From: Paludibacter sp.
Lineage (GTDB): Bacteria > Bacteroidota > Bacteroidia > Bacteroidales > Paludibacteraceae
Reading direction: 5' to 3'
DNA: 49,816 bases
NCBI GenBank assembly: GCA_017882285.1
Contig: JADGPS010000013.1
Location: 1-49,816, forward strand
Numbering within the stretch: position 1 is the stretch's first letter; each line of letters opens with the position of its first letter. Both the position numbers and the translations under genes were made by a program. A model generated the notes under the pieces. It was given only the letters and a program-made list of their open reading frames with translations, ran no database searches and had not been told where the DNA came from. This document shows, piece after piece, positions 34,601 to 43,227 of the stretch.

Positions 34601-35402
34601 ATCGTTCGTGTGCTTCGCCATGTTCTTCTTCCACGAAGTGAACATCGTTTGTAGCCACGAGTTTAGTATTGGTTTTGCGTGCTAGTTTTATCAGTTCTTC
34701 ATTCTGAAGCATTTGTTTTTCGTAGGTCGAATAATCGGCGTTCGGTTTGTCGGTTTTGTGACGTTGCAGCTCGATATAAAAATCGTCGCCAAACACGCGT
34801 TTGTACCACATTATTGCTTCTTCAGCTTCGGCCAGATTACCACTTTCTACTTTCTTGTGAATTTCGCCACCCAAACAAGCTGTTGAAACAATCAGTCCTT
34901 CGCTGTATTTTTCCAGAATTTCGTGGTCGATGCGCGGACGGTAATACATCCCATCAATCCACGAAGTAGATACCAATTTGCACAAATTCTGATACCCTTT
35001 TTTATTTTTGGCAAGCAAAATCAAATGGTAACCGCTGCGGTCATCCTGATTCTCTTTCGAAAGCCTTCCACGCCGCGCCACATAAGCCTCGCAGCCAATA
35101 ATCGGTTTGAATAGTTTGTGTTTTGCAACTTCTATTTGTTTAAGAATCTCCGCTTTTTCTTCTTCCGAAATTCCTACTGCAGCAAATTGCACTTCCAGAG
35201 CGGAAAGCTGCTCTTTTATTTTCCCGTTTTTCTTTTTTGTATAATTGAAAAATTCCTTTATGCCAAACATGCTGCCATGATCGGTAAGCGCCACGGCATT
35301 CATCCCGCTTTTTGAAGCTTTGTCCACCAGACCCGAAATGCTCGACATACCATCGAGTATAGAATAGTGCGAGTGAACGTGAAGATGAACGAACGAATTC
35401 AT
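31608..35402 (-). CDS. dnaE: DNA polymerase III subunit alpha
   Basis: A 1264-aa replicative polymerase. An N-terminal PHP domain (HLHVHSHYSILDG, LTDHGSMFG) is followed by the palm with catalytic acidic residues in SMPDIDIDFDDDGR around residue 480, adjacent to PGRGSAAGSVVAY. The fingers/helix-hairpin-helix region contains YNKSHATCYSWIAYQTAYLK-like sequence, and an OB fold follows near residue 1100 (KIGGMVTNFRNG). This is the DnaE1-type enzyme and is of full length. No frame break is seen. Initiation at the ATG at 35400-35402. Confidence 0.97.
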   Translation of the reverse strand: MNSFVHLHVHSHYSILDGMSSISGLVDKASKSGMNAVALTDHGSMFGIKEFFNYTKKKNGKIKEQLSALEVQFAAVGISEEEKAEILKQIEVAKHKLFKPIIGCEAYVARRGRLSKENQDDRSGYHLILLAKNKKGYQNLCKLVSTSWIDGMYYRPRIDHEILEKYSEGLIVSTACLGGEIHKKVESGNLAEAEEAIMWYKRVFGDDFYIELQRHKTDKPNADYSTYEKQMLQNEELIKLARKTNTKLVATNDVHFVEEEHGEAHERLICLSTGKDLDDPNRMRYTKQEWLKTPEQMLQIFADIPDALENTLEIAEKVEFYDIDSTAMMPMFPIPEDFGTEEKYRSTFTNEMLLAEFGETGIKDVGGYERAVRVKLEADYLGKLTLEGAKHRYGENIDAETMERIDFELHVMKTMGFPGYFLIVQDFINAARDMKVSVGPGRGSAAGSVVAYCLRITDIDPLKYDLLFERFLNPERISMPDIDIDFDDDGRGQVLRWVTEKYGKERVAHIITYGTMATKSSIKDVARVQRLPLAEAERLTKLIPDKFPPGADGIVPEITIANCIKYIPELQTARNSSDQNLSSTLRYAEMLEGTVRQTGVHACGVIIGADDLTNLVPLSTAVDKETNEEMLVTQYEGKVIEEIGLIKMDFLGLKTLSIIKEALSNIKKTKGIDLDIDVIPIDDKKTYQLFSKGLTVGTFQFESAGMQKHLINLKPTQFEDLIAMNALYRPGPIQYIPQFINRKHGREKIEYPFPEMEKILKETHGITVYQEQVMILSRILAGFTRGQSDELRKAMGKKLKDKMAPLKIKFIEGCEKNGFGPNEKLEQIWSDWEKFAEYAFNKSHATCYSWIAYQTAYLKAHYPAEFMAANLTRNKDDIVEVGKFMDECKNLGMKVLGPDVNESDLTFTVNADGNIRFGLGGVKGVGEGAVEAIVEERKANGKYKSMFDLVERVNLTACNKRAMESLALSGAFDSFKDVRREQLFIENSKGEQILETILRYGNKYQTDMSMSKNTLFGGLDAVDIAKPEILYASEWSPLERLNKERDLIGMYLSAHPLDEYEFEINHICNTTTVDLKDLNLLQGKVLKIGGMVTNFRNGTSKAGNPYGIFTLEDYVGAYEFALFGKNYVEFGKYMIKDLYLYIHAVVQEKGADYKYNKPKDPNIPNELELKIQKIEVFSDVKDKLISTLTLTIPLQQLTEDFAVELSEIVMKNKGNVNLYIHVVDEFSPNKIVLFSRQHRIHINTKVYHVLKRAQKDGIIDFQVH

Positions 35403-35732
35403 ATTAAGTTACTGTTTTCAGGCATTTTACAATCTGAGAATTCAGACTGGTATTAAGATGCTAAAGATACAGCAATTTTTGAAAGGAGCTGAAAAAATAA
35501 ATGAGAAGTTATTGACAATTTTGAAAAAATAAATGCAAAAACAGTGAAAATTGCACTGTAAAAGAAACTTACAATAGTGGAATTCAATTCACAATCTGAA
35601 TTTCTTAGTAGGGTTTTATATATTGAAAGATCTTGTATGAGTTTATATATTTCAATCAATATTGGTCCCTTTTCGAGTGGTAAACAATGAATTGAAAAAC
35701 AATTTTAAAATAATAATATAATAATCAGTAAT
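35403..35732. other. dnaE-aroK intergenic region
   Basis: A 330-bp AT-rich gap. It contains a short direct repeat TGAAAAAATAAATG at 35490-35503 and 35522-35535. A minus-strand TATCTTTA, one base off the -7 consensus, lies around 35463 upstream of dnaE. A 68-codon minus-strand ORF (35453-35659) is not supported. Nothing else was recognised. Confidence 0.5.
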
Positions 35733-36245
35733 TTAGCTATGCGAAATGAATTCGCATATTTTTGTTACAATTTCTTCATCAGCACCATTCACTGTAAAGA
35801 TAGCTCGTGAATAAAAAGAATCTCTCCTGACTAATCCGTCCGAAATAAATTGTAGTAATTCTTCACCTTTGCGATCGACAAGTAGAGGGCGTTTACCGTC
35901 ATGAGAACTTTCAAGTCGTTCGTTTAATTGGGCGGCTGATAATTTTAAATAAATTGTTATCCCATGAGCTTGCATGTAGTCCATGTTGTCGAAAAAACAA
36001 GGCGCACCGCCACCTGTAGAAATGACAACATTTTCGAATTCTGCCAAATCATGTAAGTTTTGTTTTTCAATCAGTCTAAATTCGGGTTCGCCTTTTTCGA
36101 CAAAAATCTGAGAAATGGATTTAAAGTATTTTTCTTCGATTGTTGTATCAATATCAAAAAACCTATATCCTAGCCTGGCAGCCAGCAATTTACCAATGGT
36201 AGTTTTACCGGAACCCATGTATCCAATCAGAAAAATTCGACTCAT
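35733..36245 (-). CDS. aroK: Shikimate kinase
   Basis: A 170-aa P-loop kinase that phosphorylates shikimate in aromatic amino-acid synthesis. The Walker A GYMGSGKTTIG, the shikimate-binding FFDIDTTIEE (Asp), FRLIEKQ (Arg) and STGGGAPCF motifs, and the lid KRPLL are all present. A minus-strand -7-like TATTTTTG lies at 36300-36307. It is divergent from the asparaginase gene. Confidence 0.95.
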   Translation of the reverse strand: MSRIFLIGYMGSGKTTIGKLLAARLGYRFFDIDTTIEEKYFKSISQIFVEKGEPEFRLIEKQNLHDLAEFENVVISTGGGAPCFFDNMDYMQAHGITIYLKLSAAQLNERLESSHDGKRPLLVDRKGEELLQFISDGLVRRDSFYSRAIFTVNGADEEIVTKICEFISHS

Positions 36246-36402
36246 CCTTCAGTACTATTTTTAAAAAATCAATTGGGAATATTTGTAAAACCTAAAACAC
36301 AAAAATAGTAATAAATAATCATTAGGGGTCAAAATCATTAAAGAAATATCTGAAAATGATTTCAAATTGTCATTTTGTTATAAAATGCATCAATTAATAG
36401 CG

Positions 36403-36410
36403 TATCTTTG
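36403..36410 (+). promoter_or_regulatory. -7 box of the asparaginase gene
   Basis: Exact TATCTTTG. It implies a transcription start near 36417 and a leader of only about 18 nt to the GTG at 36435. It also rules out the apparent upstream TTG start at 36408. Confidence 0.6.
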
Positions 36411-36434
36411 TACAAAATTCTTTACAAATTTGCC

Positions 36435-37469
36435 GTGGAAAAAGAAAATGCTGTATTATTACTTTTTACAGGGGGAACAATCTGTATGTCAGAAGACCCG
36501 ACTACAGGAGCTTTACGTCCCATAGATTTTGACCGGCTACAAGAATATTTGCCTGAACTCAAACAAACGGGCATACGCATAAAAAGCATACCATTTTTAC
36601 CCTTGATTGATTCTTCCGATGTTCATCCGCCTGTTTGGGAACGTCTGGCAGAGTTGATTCAGGAAAATTATGAAGATTACGATGGATTTGTGGTGCTGCA
36701 TGGTACCGACACCATGGCTTATTCAGCTTCTGCATTGAGTTTCATGCTCGAGAACCTATCGAAACCGGTCATTTTTACCGGAGCACAATTACCTATTGGC
36801 ATGTTGCGATCGGATGCAAAGGAAAATTTGCTGACCGCTATCGAAATTGCAACAGCTAAAGAAAACGGTAAACCCATTGTTCCCGAAGTCTGCATATTTT
36901 TTGAAGATACACTTTTCCGTGGAAACCGTACTACAAAGAAGAATGCGGAACATTTCAACGCATTTAATTCATACAATTATCCGCCACTTGCCAAAGCCGG
37001 CGTGCATATCAAGTATTTCCGTTCGTACATTCATTATCCGTCGGCCGGAACAAAACTTCGGGTACGTACTAAAATTGATCAAAACATTGCCATCTTGAAA
37101 CTCTTTCCCGGAATAACTGAACACACGGTAAATGCCATTCTTCAAATTTCAAAACTGAAAGCAGTTGTTCTTGAAAGTTTCGGAGCAGGCAATGCGCCTC
37201 GTCACACCTGGTTTTATAATTCATTAAAAGAAGCAACCGACAGGGGTATTTTGATTATAAATAAAACGCAATGCAGTACCGGATCGGTAGAAATGGGACG
37301 ATACGAAACCAGTCTGAATTTAGTTAACGCCGGCGTAATGAGTGCGTTCGACTGCACCACCGAAGCTATTGTCACTAAACTCATGTACTTATTAGGCGAA
37401 TACACTTCATTAGACGATGTTAAACATCGCCTCAGCATAAGTATGTGTGGAGAAATGACGGTTATATAG
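36435..37469 (+). CDS. ansA: Type I asparaginase
   Basis: A 345-aa cytosolic L-asparaginase from a GTG at 36435; there is no ATG between the promoter and the active-site segment, so a non-ATG start is required. Catalytic Thr is in LLLFTGGTICMS, and the second active-site block is VVLHGTDTMAYSASALSF. GAQLPIGMLRSDAKENL carries the Lys/Asp pair. No signal peptide, in agreement with cytosolic type I enzymes (K12 AnsA type). It hydrolyses asparagine to aspartate and ammonia. Confidence 0.9.
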   Translation: MEKENAVLLLFTGGTICMSEDPTTGALRPIDFDRLQEYLPELKQTGIRIKSIPFLPLIDSSDVHPPVWERLAELIQENYEDYDGFVVLHGTDTMAYSASALSFMLENLSKPVIFTGAQLPIGMLRSDAKENLLTAIEIATAKENGKPIVPEVCIFFEDTLFRGNRTTKKNAEHFNAFNSYNYPPLAKAGVHIKYFRSYIHYPSAGTKLRVRTKIDQNIAILKLFPGITEHTVNAILQISKLKAVVLESFGAGNAPRHTWFYNSLKEATDRGILIINKTQCSTGSVEMGRYETSLNLVNAGVMSAFDCTTEAIVTKLMYLLGEYTSLDDVKHRLSISMCGEMTVI

Positions 37470-37470
37470 A

Positions 37471-37503
37471 CCTCACCCCTAACCCCTCTCCCAAGGAGAG
37501 GGG
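37471..37503. repeat. REP-like palindrome after the asparaginase gene
   Basis: CCTCACCCCTAACCCCTCTCC followed by CAA and GGAGAGGGG. The 9-bp stem (37483-37491 / 37495-37503) belongs to the same ACCCCTAACCCC family as the elements around waaA. It lies between converging genes and may end transcription. Confidence 0.75.
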
Positions 37504-37523
37504 AAAAAGATAAGTTTCAGAAA

Positions 37524-38192
37524 TTATTTTACTTTTTTGAATTCGATAAAATCATAATTCATGTTTCCTTTTTCCACCGTTCTGAGGGTTAAAACATGCT
37601 TTCCTTTGCTTAGTTTCAGCCGTTTAAAAATAATTTGTTTATTCCAGTGGTGCCATTGACGCCATGCTACCGGTTCAATTTTACTAAAAGTCGATTTAAT
37701 TAAAACAGGCTCCATCCAGGGTTTTCCATCCACATCAAGGGCTATTTTCCCATCAGCATTGGCTGTATACATCAAAATGCCTTCATAATATCCACCTTTC
37801 ATCACTACGACAGAATATTTAATCCATTCTCCGGGTTCGGTCCAACCGACGTAGAGTTGTTTCATTTCTGGCTTAACCAAATTATACGGATTATCGTCTG
37901 TTCCTCCGATTTTAGTATACGAAATATCAACACCTTCGTTGATTCTGAAGGTATTCAAATAGGTACCGTCATTTGGATTTAGTTTGCCACTTCCATTGTT
38001 TACACTATCAACATCGTGATAAGCAATTCCTTCACCTCCGACATCGAATTTTTCACATTCCACTTTTCCCGGAATAACCTGAAGTGAATCATGCCAGGGT
38101 TTTCCGTTATAGTTTTTTTGTGCTGAGGATTTTAGACTAAATGAACAGATACAAAGAAATAAAATTGAAAGATTAATTAGTTTGTTTTTCAT
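37524..38192 (-). CDS. Secreted carbohydrate-binding (CBM6/35-like) protein
   Basis: A 222-aa exported protein with signal peptide (…SSAQK). The body is a single beta-sandwich resembling CBM6/35: WHDSLQVIPGKVECEKFDVGGEGIAY at the front (key residues Glu and Gly-Gly-Glu-Gly), GVDISY, YVGWTEPGEWIKYSV and a final KGNMNYDFIEFKKV. It carries no catalytic domain. It probably binds plant or host polysaccharide outside the cell. It stands alone, without a neighbouring polysaccharide-utilisation locus. Confidence 0.78.
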   Translation of the reverse strand: MKNKLINLSILFLCICSFSLKSSAQKNYNGKPWHDSLQVIPGKVECEKFDVGGEGIAYHDVDSVNNGSGKLNPNDGTYLNTFRINEGVDISYTKIGGTDDNPYNLVKPEMKQLYVGWTEPGEWIKYSVVVMKGGYYEGILMYTANADGKIALDVDGKPWMEPVLIKSTFSKIEPVAWRQWHHWNKQIIFKRLKLSKGKHVLTLRTVEKGNMNYDFIEFKKVK

Positions 38193-38490
38193 GCTAAATT
38201 ATTTTTGTTTAAAGTTTAACGGAAAATATTCAAAGTTCTTGCATACAAGTAACACTTTCTATCAAATTAGTGTTGTTTTTCTTTCCTATATTTAATTCTA
38301 AAGGATTCACCAGATTGTACAGAAACTTAGTTTTCTTTAATTTTTAATATTCATTGTGAATTTAAGTCCTTGTATATTATCATATTATTAAAGCCGTAAA
38401 AATTGAGAGTTAAATGACTTAAAACATTCATCTAAGTTAATATGTTATATAATATGTGTCTGTTTGAGAATTATCAAAAAACAATTTCAA

Positions 38491-40584
38491 ATGATTAAGA
38501 AGTCTAAGAAAAATTATACAGTTAATCGCGATGTCAGTTGGATGTATTTCAATCGCAGAATACTTGACGAAGCTTCAAATCAAACTAATCCATTACTTGA
38601 GCGACTTAGTTTTCTAGGTATTTATTCGAATAACCTGGATGAATTTTTTCAGGTACGTGTTGCTACTTTACGGCGTATGATTGAAATAGAAGAAAATATT
38701 CATCACGTCAATACAGATACAAAAAAAGTTCTCAAAAAGGTTCTCAAATTAAACGAAGTCTATACCAAAGATTTCGAAACCACGTTTCTTGCGTTGCATG
38801 CTGAATTGCAAAACGAGAATATATTTCTGGTGAATGAATCGCAATTGTCTGCCGGACAGAAAGAATTTGTGGATACATTTTACCGGGAAGAACTAATGAA
38901 CTCACTTTTCCCAATTTTAGTTTCACGCATGTCGGTTGAGCCGGTGCTTAACGACAAGAGTATCTACCTGGCTGTAAAAATCTCAGATTCAATTAAACAG
39001 GAGAAAAAAAACAAGAAAGAATATGCATTAATTGAAATTCCTACCGAAGAGTTTACGCGTTTTTTTGTTCTACCCAAAGAGGGCGAAAAGAATTGTATCA
39101 TGTTCCTGGAAGATGTTATACGTTTTTGTTTACCGCGTATTTTTGCACAACTCAACCACGACAAATACGAGGCTTACACCATAAAGTTTACGCGCGATGC
39201 GGAAATGGAATTTGATAACACGGCATATCAGAGCATTTTGGATAAAATATCAAAAGGAGTGAAAAGCAGAAAAAGCGGACTTCCAATCCGGTTTGTTTAT
39301 GATCGCGAAATTCCGGCAGACCTCTTGCGTTTTACCGAGAAATTACTCAAAATAGAGAAAAACGATGTACATGTCAGTGGTGGTCGCTATCATAATCTGA
39401 AAGACTTGATTTCGTTCCCTTTGCTCAAAAGAAATGAACTAAAATACACAAACCATCCGCCCATACCAATTCTTGCTTTTGATGAATCTATTAGTCTGAT
39501 TTCGCTTATTCGCAAGAAAGATCAATACTTACACTGTCCTTACCATAGCTTCGATAACTTTATTCGACTTTTGCGAGAATCGGCTATTAGCCCTGAAGTA
39601 AAAGAAATAAAAATTAGTATTTATCGGTTGGCAAAAAATTCTAAAGTGATAAAAGCACTTATTTGCGCAGCTATGAATGGGAAAAAAGTGACTGCCATCG
39701 TAGAACTTTTGGCTCGGTTCGACGAATCATCCAACATTAATTGGGCAAAGAAAATGCAAGATACCGGTATCAAAGTAATTCTGGGCGTTGAAGGACTCAA
39801 AGTACATTCGAAACTGGCTCATATTACTGCCCGCAAGGGAAACATTGCTTGTATTGGCACCGGAAACTTTCACGAAGGAACTGCAACTGTTTATACCGAT
39901 TTTACATTAATGACCGCACATAAAAGTATTGTTGATGAGGTAGAAAGTTTGTTTGAATTCCTTGAACAGCCCTATCTGAATCCATCTTTTAAGCAGTTGA
40001 TTGTTGCACCTCAATTTATGCGAAAAAAAATCATAGGCTTGATTAAAACCGAAACAGAAAATGCAAAAAAAGGACTGCCTGCTTATATATTATGCAAAAT
40101 CAATCACATCGTAGATGAAAAAATAATTGACAAGCTTTACGAAGCTTCCAATGCAGGTGTAATAATTAAACTATTGGTTCGTGGAAATTGTTCTCTTATC
40201 ACAGATGTCCCCAAACTGAGTGAAAATATCCGGACGTTGGGAATCATTGATCGTTACCTTGAACATTCGAGAGTGCTGATTTTTGCAAATGGTGGTGAAG
40301 AGCGTTATTTTATAGGGTCTGCAGATTGGATGCAGCGTAATTTAGACAACCGGGTGGAAGTTTATACGCCTGTTTATGATCCTGAATTTCAAAAGCAATT
40401 GAAAACAGTAATCGAATTTGGATTGAAAGACAATGTGAAAGCCAGAATTGTAGATGGCTCAGGAAAAAACGAGTTGAATACTACTTCAGACGAAACATCT
40501 TTCAGGTCGCAAGAAGAACTTTATAATTTTTATAAAAACAATTACGAAGCCAATTTATTTGAAAAAGACCAAGCTATTATCTGA
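38491..40584 (+). CDS. ppk: Polyphosphate kinase 1
   Basis: A 697-aa enzyme that polymerises the gamma-phosphate of ATP into inorganic polyphosphate. I chose the ATG at 38491; the upstream TTG at 38464 adds nine residues not conserved in the family. N-terminal DVSWMYFNRRILDEA, the head domain and two PLD-like active sites are seen. His439 lies in KVHSKLAHI and His592 in LEHSRVLIF; the latter coincides with E. coli numbering (435/592). GNFHEGTATVYTDF and SADWMQRNLDNRVEV complete the site. It is 28 bp upstream of ppx. Confidence 0.96.
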   Translation: MIKKSKKNYTVNRDVSWMYFNRRILDEASNQTNPLLERLSFLGIYSNNLDEFFQVRVATLRRMIEIEENIHHVNTDTKKVLKKVLKLNEVYTKDFETTFLALHAELQNENIFLVNESQLSAGQKEFVDTFYREELMNSLFPILVSRMSVEPVLNDKSIYLAVKISDSIKQEKKNKKEYALIEIPTEEFTRFFVLPKEGEKNCIMFLEDVIRFCLPRIFAQLNHDKYEAYTIKFTRDAEMEFDNTAYQSILDKISKGVKSRKSGLPIRFVYDREIPADLLRFTEKLLKIEKNDVHVSGGRYHNLKDLISFPLLKRNELKYTNHPPIPILAFDESISLISLIRKKDQYLHCPYHSFDNFIRLLRESAISPEVKEIKISIYRLAKNSKVIKALICAAMNGKKVTAIVELLARFDESSNINWAKKMQDTGIKVILGVEGLKVHSKLAHITARKGNIACIGTGNFHEGTATVYTDFTLMTAHKSIVDEVESLFEFLEQPYLNPSFKQLIVAPQFMRKKIIGLIKTETENAKKGLPAYILCKINHIVDEKIIDKLYEASNAGVIIKLLVRGNCSLITDVPKLSENIRTLGIIDRYLEHSRVLIFANGGEERYFIGSADWMQRNLDNRVEVYTPVYDPEFQKQLKTVIEFGLKDNVKARIVDGSGKNELNTTSDETSFRSQEELYNFYKNNYEANLFEKDQAII

Positions 40585-40612
40585 TTATTCATATTCAAAA
40601 CAATCACTAATT

Positions 40613-41533
40613 ATGAACAGTATCCAATTTGCAGCCATAGACATCGGGTCCAACGCCGTTCGACTATTAATCAAAAGTGTTATTCCGGGCGATCCGTCCG
40701 ATTCTTTTACCAAAGTGTTGATGGTGCGTGTCCCATTGCGCTTGGGTCAGGAGTCTTTTGTTTCGGGAAAAATTAGTGACGATAAGGCAAAGAAGCTTAT
40801 CAGACTGATGAAAGCCTTCAAACAATTGATAAAAATTTACGACATAACCGATTTTCGGGCATGTGCCACTTCTGCCATGCGCGACGCCAAAAACTCTAAA
40901 GAACTTGTCAGGGAAATTCGCAAAGAAACCAACATTAAAATCGAAGTAATTAACGGACAAGAGGAAGCTTTCATTATTTACGAAAGTCATTTTGCCGACA
41001 GTCTGAATAAAGATTTGAATTATATCTATGTTGACGTTGGTGGTGGTAGTACGGAGATAAGTGTGATAACGAGTGGTGAATTGTTAGAGTCAAAATCGTA
41101 CGATATTGGGACAGTAAGATTGCTCAACAATAAAGTAAACAGTGACGAATACGATAGATTAAACAAGGACTTATCCGAATTGAAAGAACTTTATAAAATC
41201 AACGACATTATTGGTTCCGGTGGCAATATCCTTAAATTGAATTTGTTGGCTAAAGTGCGCAAGAACAACAAACTTTCTATACTAAAACTAGAAGAATTAA
41301 ATGATTTGCTAAAAACTTTTACGGTAGATGAGCGTATTGCCAATTACAAGTTGAAACCCGACCGGGCGGATGTTATTACGCATGCAGCCGGAGTTTATAT
41401 TGATGTTGCAAATGGAATTGGAGCAAGTCATATTATTGTTCCAACCATTGGACTGGCTGATGGCATAATTCATATGCTTTATGTCAAATGGAAAGAAAAA
41501 AACGAGGTTAAAGAAACTAAAGTACCGGTTTAA
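40613..41533 (+). CDS. ppx: Exopolyphosphatase / Ppx-GppA phosphatase (short form)
   Basis: A 306-aa actin-fold phosphatase from the ATG at 40613. AIDIGSNAVRLLI (phosphate loop 1), ACATSAMRDAKNS and YVDVGGGSTEISVI (phosphate loop 2) are intact, as is the catalytic Glu in NGQEEAF. The length stops after the two actin-like domains, so the C-terminal HD-like domain of E. coli PPX (about 513 aa) is absent. It releases phosphate from polyphosphate or converts pppGpp. It overlaps nothing and is 28 bp from ppk, so the pair is an operon for polyphosphate turnover. Confidence 0.92.
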   Translation: MNSIQFAAIDIGSNAVRLLIKSVIPGDPSDSFTKVLMVRVPLRLGQESFVSGKISDDKAKKLIRLMKAFKQLIKIYDITDFRACATSAMRDAKNSKELVREIRKETNIKIEVINGQEEAFIIYESHFADSLNKDLNYIYVDVGGGSTEISVITSGELLESKSYDIGTVRLLNNKVNSDEYDRLNKDLSELKELYKINDIIGSGGNILKLNLLAKVRKNNKLSILKLEELNDLLKTFTVDERIANYKLKPDRADVITHAAGVYIDVANGIGASHIIVPTIGLADGIIHMLYVKWKEKNEVKETKVPV

Positions 41534-41554
41534 TACTCTTTTTGAAATTGTAAA

Positions 41555-41586
41555 GAGGCTGACTATATTGATTATTAGTCAGCCTC
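41555..41586. terminator. Bidirectional terminator between ppx and the PPK2 gene
   Basis: An 11-bp perfect stem GAGGCTGACTA / TAGTCAGCCTC with a 10-nt loop, between converging genes. Confidence 0.8.
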
Positions 41587-41619
41587 AGTATTTTAAAAAT
41601 GATACGATTTTTACTCAAT

Positions 41620-42516
41620 TTATGATTCATTCAACAAAGCTTCTTTTGCTTTTATTAAAGCCTCTTTATCGGTATCGGAAATGATAGGATACGATAAATC
41701 CAGCCTTTTCAATTCAGTGCATATAATATCCCCTACCAAATAACGGGTATACCACTTTTCATCGGCCGGAATAATAAACCACGGCGCCGACTTTGTACTG
41801 GTGTTCATGATAGCATCTTCATAAGCCGATTGATAATCATCCCAAAATGCTCTTTCTTTCAAATCGGCAGCCGAAAACTTCCAGTTCTTTTTTGGATCAT
41901 CTATTCTATCCAGAAATCGTTTCTTTTGTACATCTTTCGATACATGCAAAAAGAATTTCAGAATAGTGGTATCGTTTTCAGTAAGGTTTCTTTCGAACCT
42001 GCATATCTGTTTGTACCTGTCTTGCCAGAATGATTTGTGAATGTCTTTTACCGATTGAATATTGCTAAGCCTCTCGTTCAGAATAAACTCGGGATGAACT
42101 TTTGTTATCAAAACATTTTCGTAGTACGAACGGTTGAAGATACCAATTTCGCCTTTGCCCGGTAATGCAGCATAATGACGCCAAAAATAATCATGATTTA
42201 ATTCCCTGGTTGAAGGCGACTTAAAATAATACACATTTACTCCTGCCGGATTTACTCCCGTCATAATATGCTTGATAGTACCATCTTTACCTGCGGCATC
42301 CATCGCCTGAATAACGATTAATATCGCATGACGATTTTCGGCATACAAAACATCCTGTAAAGCAGATAGTTCTTCTATGTCCTTTTGAATCAATAGTTCT
42401 CCTTCTTCTTTATCAATGTCTTTTTTCTTAACCGTTGTAGGGTAATCAGACAACGAAAATTTGTTTCCATCGATTATTTTGAAATTATCAATATCTATTT
42501 TATCTTTTGTTCCCAT
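41620..42516 (-). CDS. PPK2-family polyphosphate:nucleotide phosphotransferase (class III-like)
   Basis: A 298-aa P-loop kinase that uses polyphosphate to phosphorylate nucleotides. Walker A QAMDAAGKDGTIKH, the Walker B-like IGIFNRSYYENVL and the lid residues RFERNL and FSAADLKERAFWDDYQ are seen. The whole length aligns by eye with class III PPK2 (Meiothermus type), which accepts both AMP and ADP; that class call is recollection, not a computed match. The gene is the last of a four-gene minus-strand operon and converges with ppk-ppx. Confidence 0.9.
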   Translation of the reverse strand: MGTKDKIDIDNFKIIDGNKFSLSDYPTTVKKKDIDKEEGELLIQKDIEELSALQDVLYAENRHAILIVIQAMDAAGKDGTIKHIMTGVNPAGVNVYYFKSPSTRELNHDYFWRHYAALPGKGEIGIFNRSYYENVLITKVHPEFILNERLSNIQSVKDIHKSFWQDRYKQICRFERNLTENDTTILKFFLHVSKDVQKKRFLDRIDDPKKNWKFSAADLKERAFWDDYQSAYEDAIMNTSTKSAPWFIIPADEKWYTRYLVGDIICTELKRLDLSYPIISDTDKEALIKAKEALLNES

Positions 42517-42539
42517 AATTCTTAAATTACAACTCTTAT

Positions 42540-43169
42540 TTATACCTCAAATTCGGTAATATGGGTATTGCTGATAAAAAAATTATCAATTATTTCCCTT
42601 CTTCCCCTGTGAGAAACCTCGATATTATATTCAACGGTCACTAAATTGTTTTGTTTACCGATTTTATTCCGAACAAAATCGATATGTATCTCTTTCATTT
42701 CTTTTTCTAATTCTTCTATCGAGTAATTCGCCGAAGTAAAATGAATTTCATAGGTTTTCAATTGATGCAGGTCATCAAATATTCTTTCAAATTTCGTTAA
42801 AGCAACCATAACAATCAATACCAACATCACAACTACTGCTGATAGCACATAATGCCGCAAACCGATACTCATCCCGATTGCAGCTGACATCCAGATAATA
42901 GCAGCCGAAGTAATGCCCTTCACTGTAGCCCCTTCTTTAAATACCACACCTGCACCAATAAACCCAATTCCTGTCACAATATTTGATGCAATACGGTCGC
43001 TACTTCCTATCGAAACCGAAACGATGCTAAACAAACAGGAACTTACACAGATCAGTATCATGGTTCTGAAACCTGCCGGTTTACTGTGATATTCACGCTC
43101 TAAGCCTAAAATGGCTCCAGCCAGTAACGCGGCAAAAATTTGAATGATTTGTTCGAATTCAGGATACAT
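42540..43169 (-). CDS. MgtC/SapB family membrane protein
   Basis: A 209-aa protein. The first 130 residues form five membrane helices with the MgtC signature: LAGAILGLEREYHSKPAGFRTM, ASNIVTGIGFIGAGVVFKEG, VKGITSAAIIWMSAAIGM. A C-terminal cytoplasmic ACT-like part follows. MgtC proteins are linked to magnesium and phosphate homeostasis and acid or intracellular survival. It is cotranscribed with the CHAD protein (58-bp gap) and PPK2 (23-bp gap), which favours a role in phosphate/polyphosphate balance. Confidence 0.92.
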   Translation of the reverse strand: MYPEFEQIIQIFAALLAGAILGLEREYHSKPAGFRTMILICVSSCLFSIVSVSIGSSDRIASNIVTGIGFIGAGVVFKEGATVKGITSAAIIWMSAAIGMSIGLRHYVLSAVVVMLVLIVMVALTKFERIFDDLHQLKTYEIHFTSANYSIEELEKEMKEIHIDFVRNKIGKQNNLVTVEYNIEVSHRGRREIIDNFFISNTHITEFEV

Positions 43170-43227
43170 AATTTAAAAGTTGTCTATAAAATTTGCTTAT
43201 TCTAAATGGTCCTAATCTCAAAAATCT

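Noticed and set aside
35453-35659. 68-codon ORF on the minus strand between dnaE and aroK
   Set aside because: AT-rich, rich in Ser/Phe/Ile with no recognisable domain or ribosome-binding context; lies in a promoter-type region.
36408-36434. TTG start that lengthens the asparaginase by nine residues
   Set aside because: It overlaps the -7 box TATCTTTG at 36403-36410, so it would not be in the mRNA.
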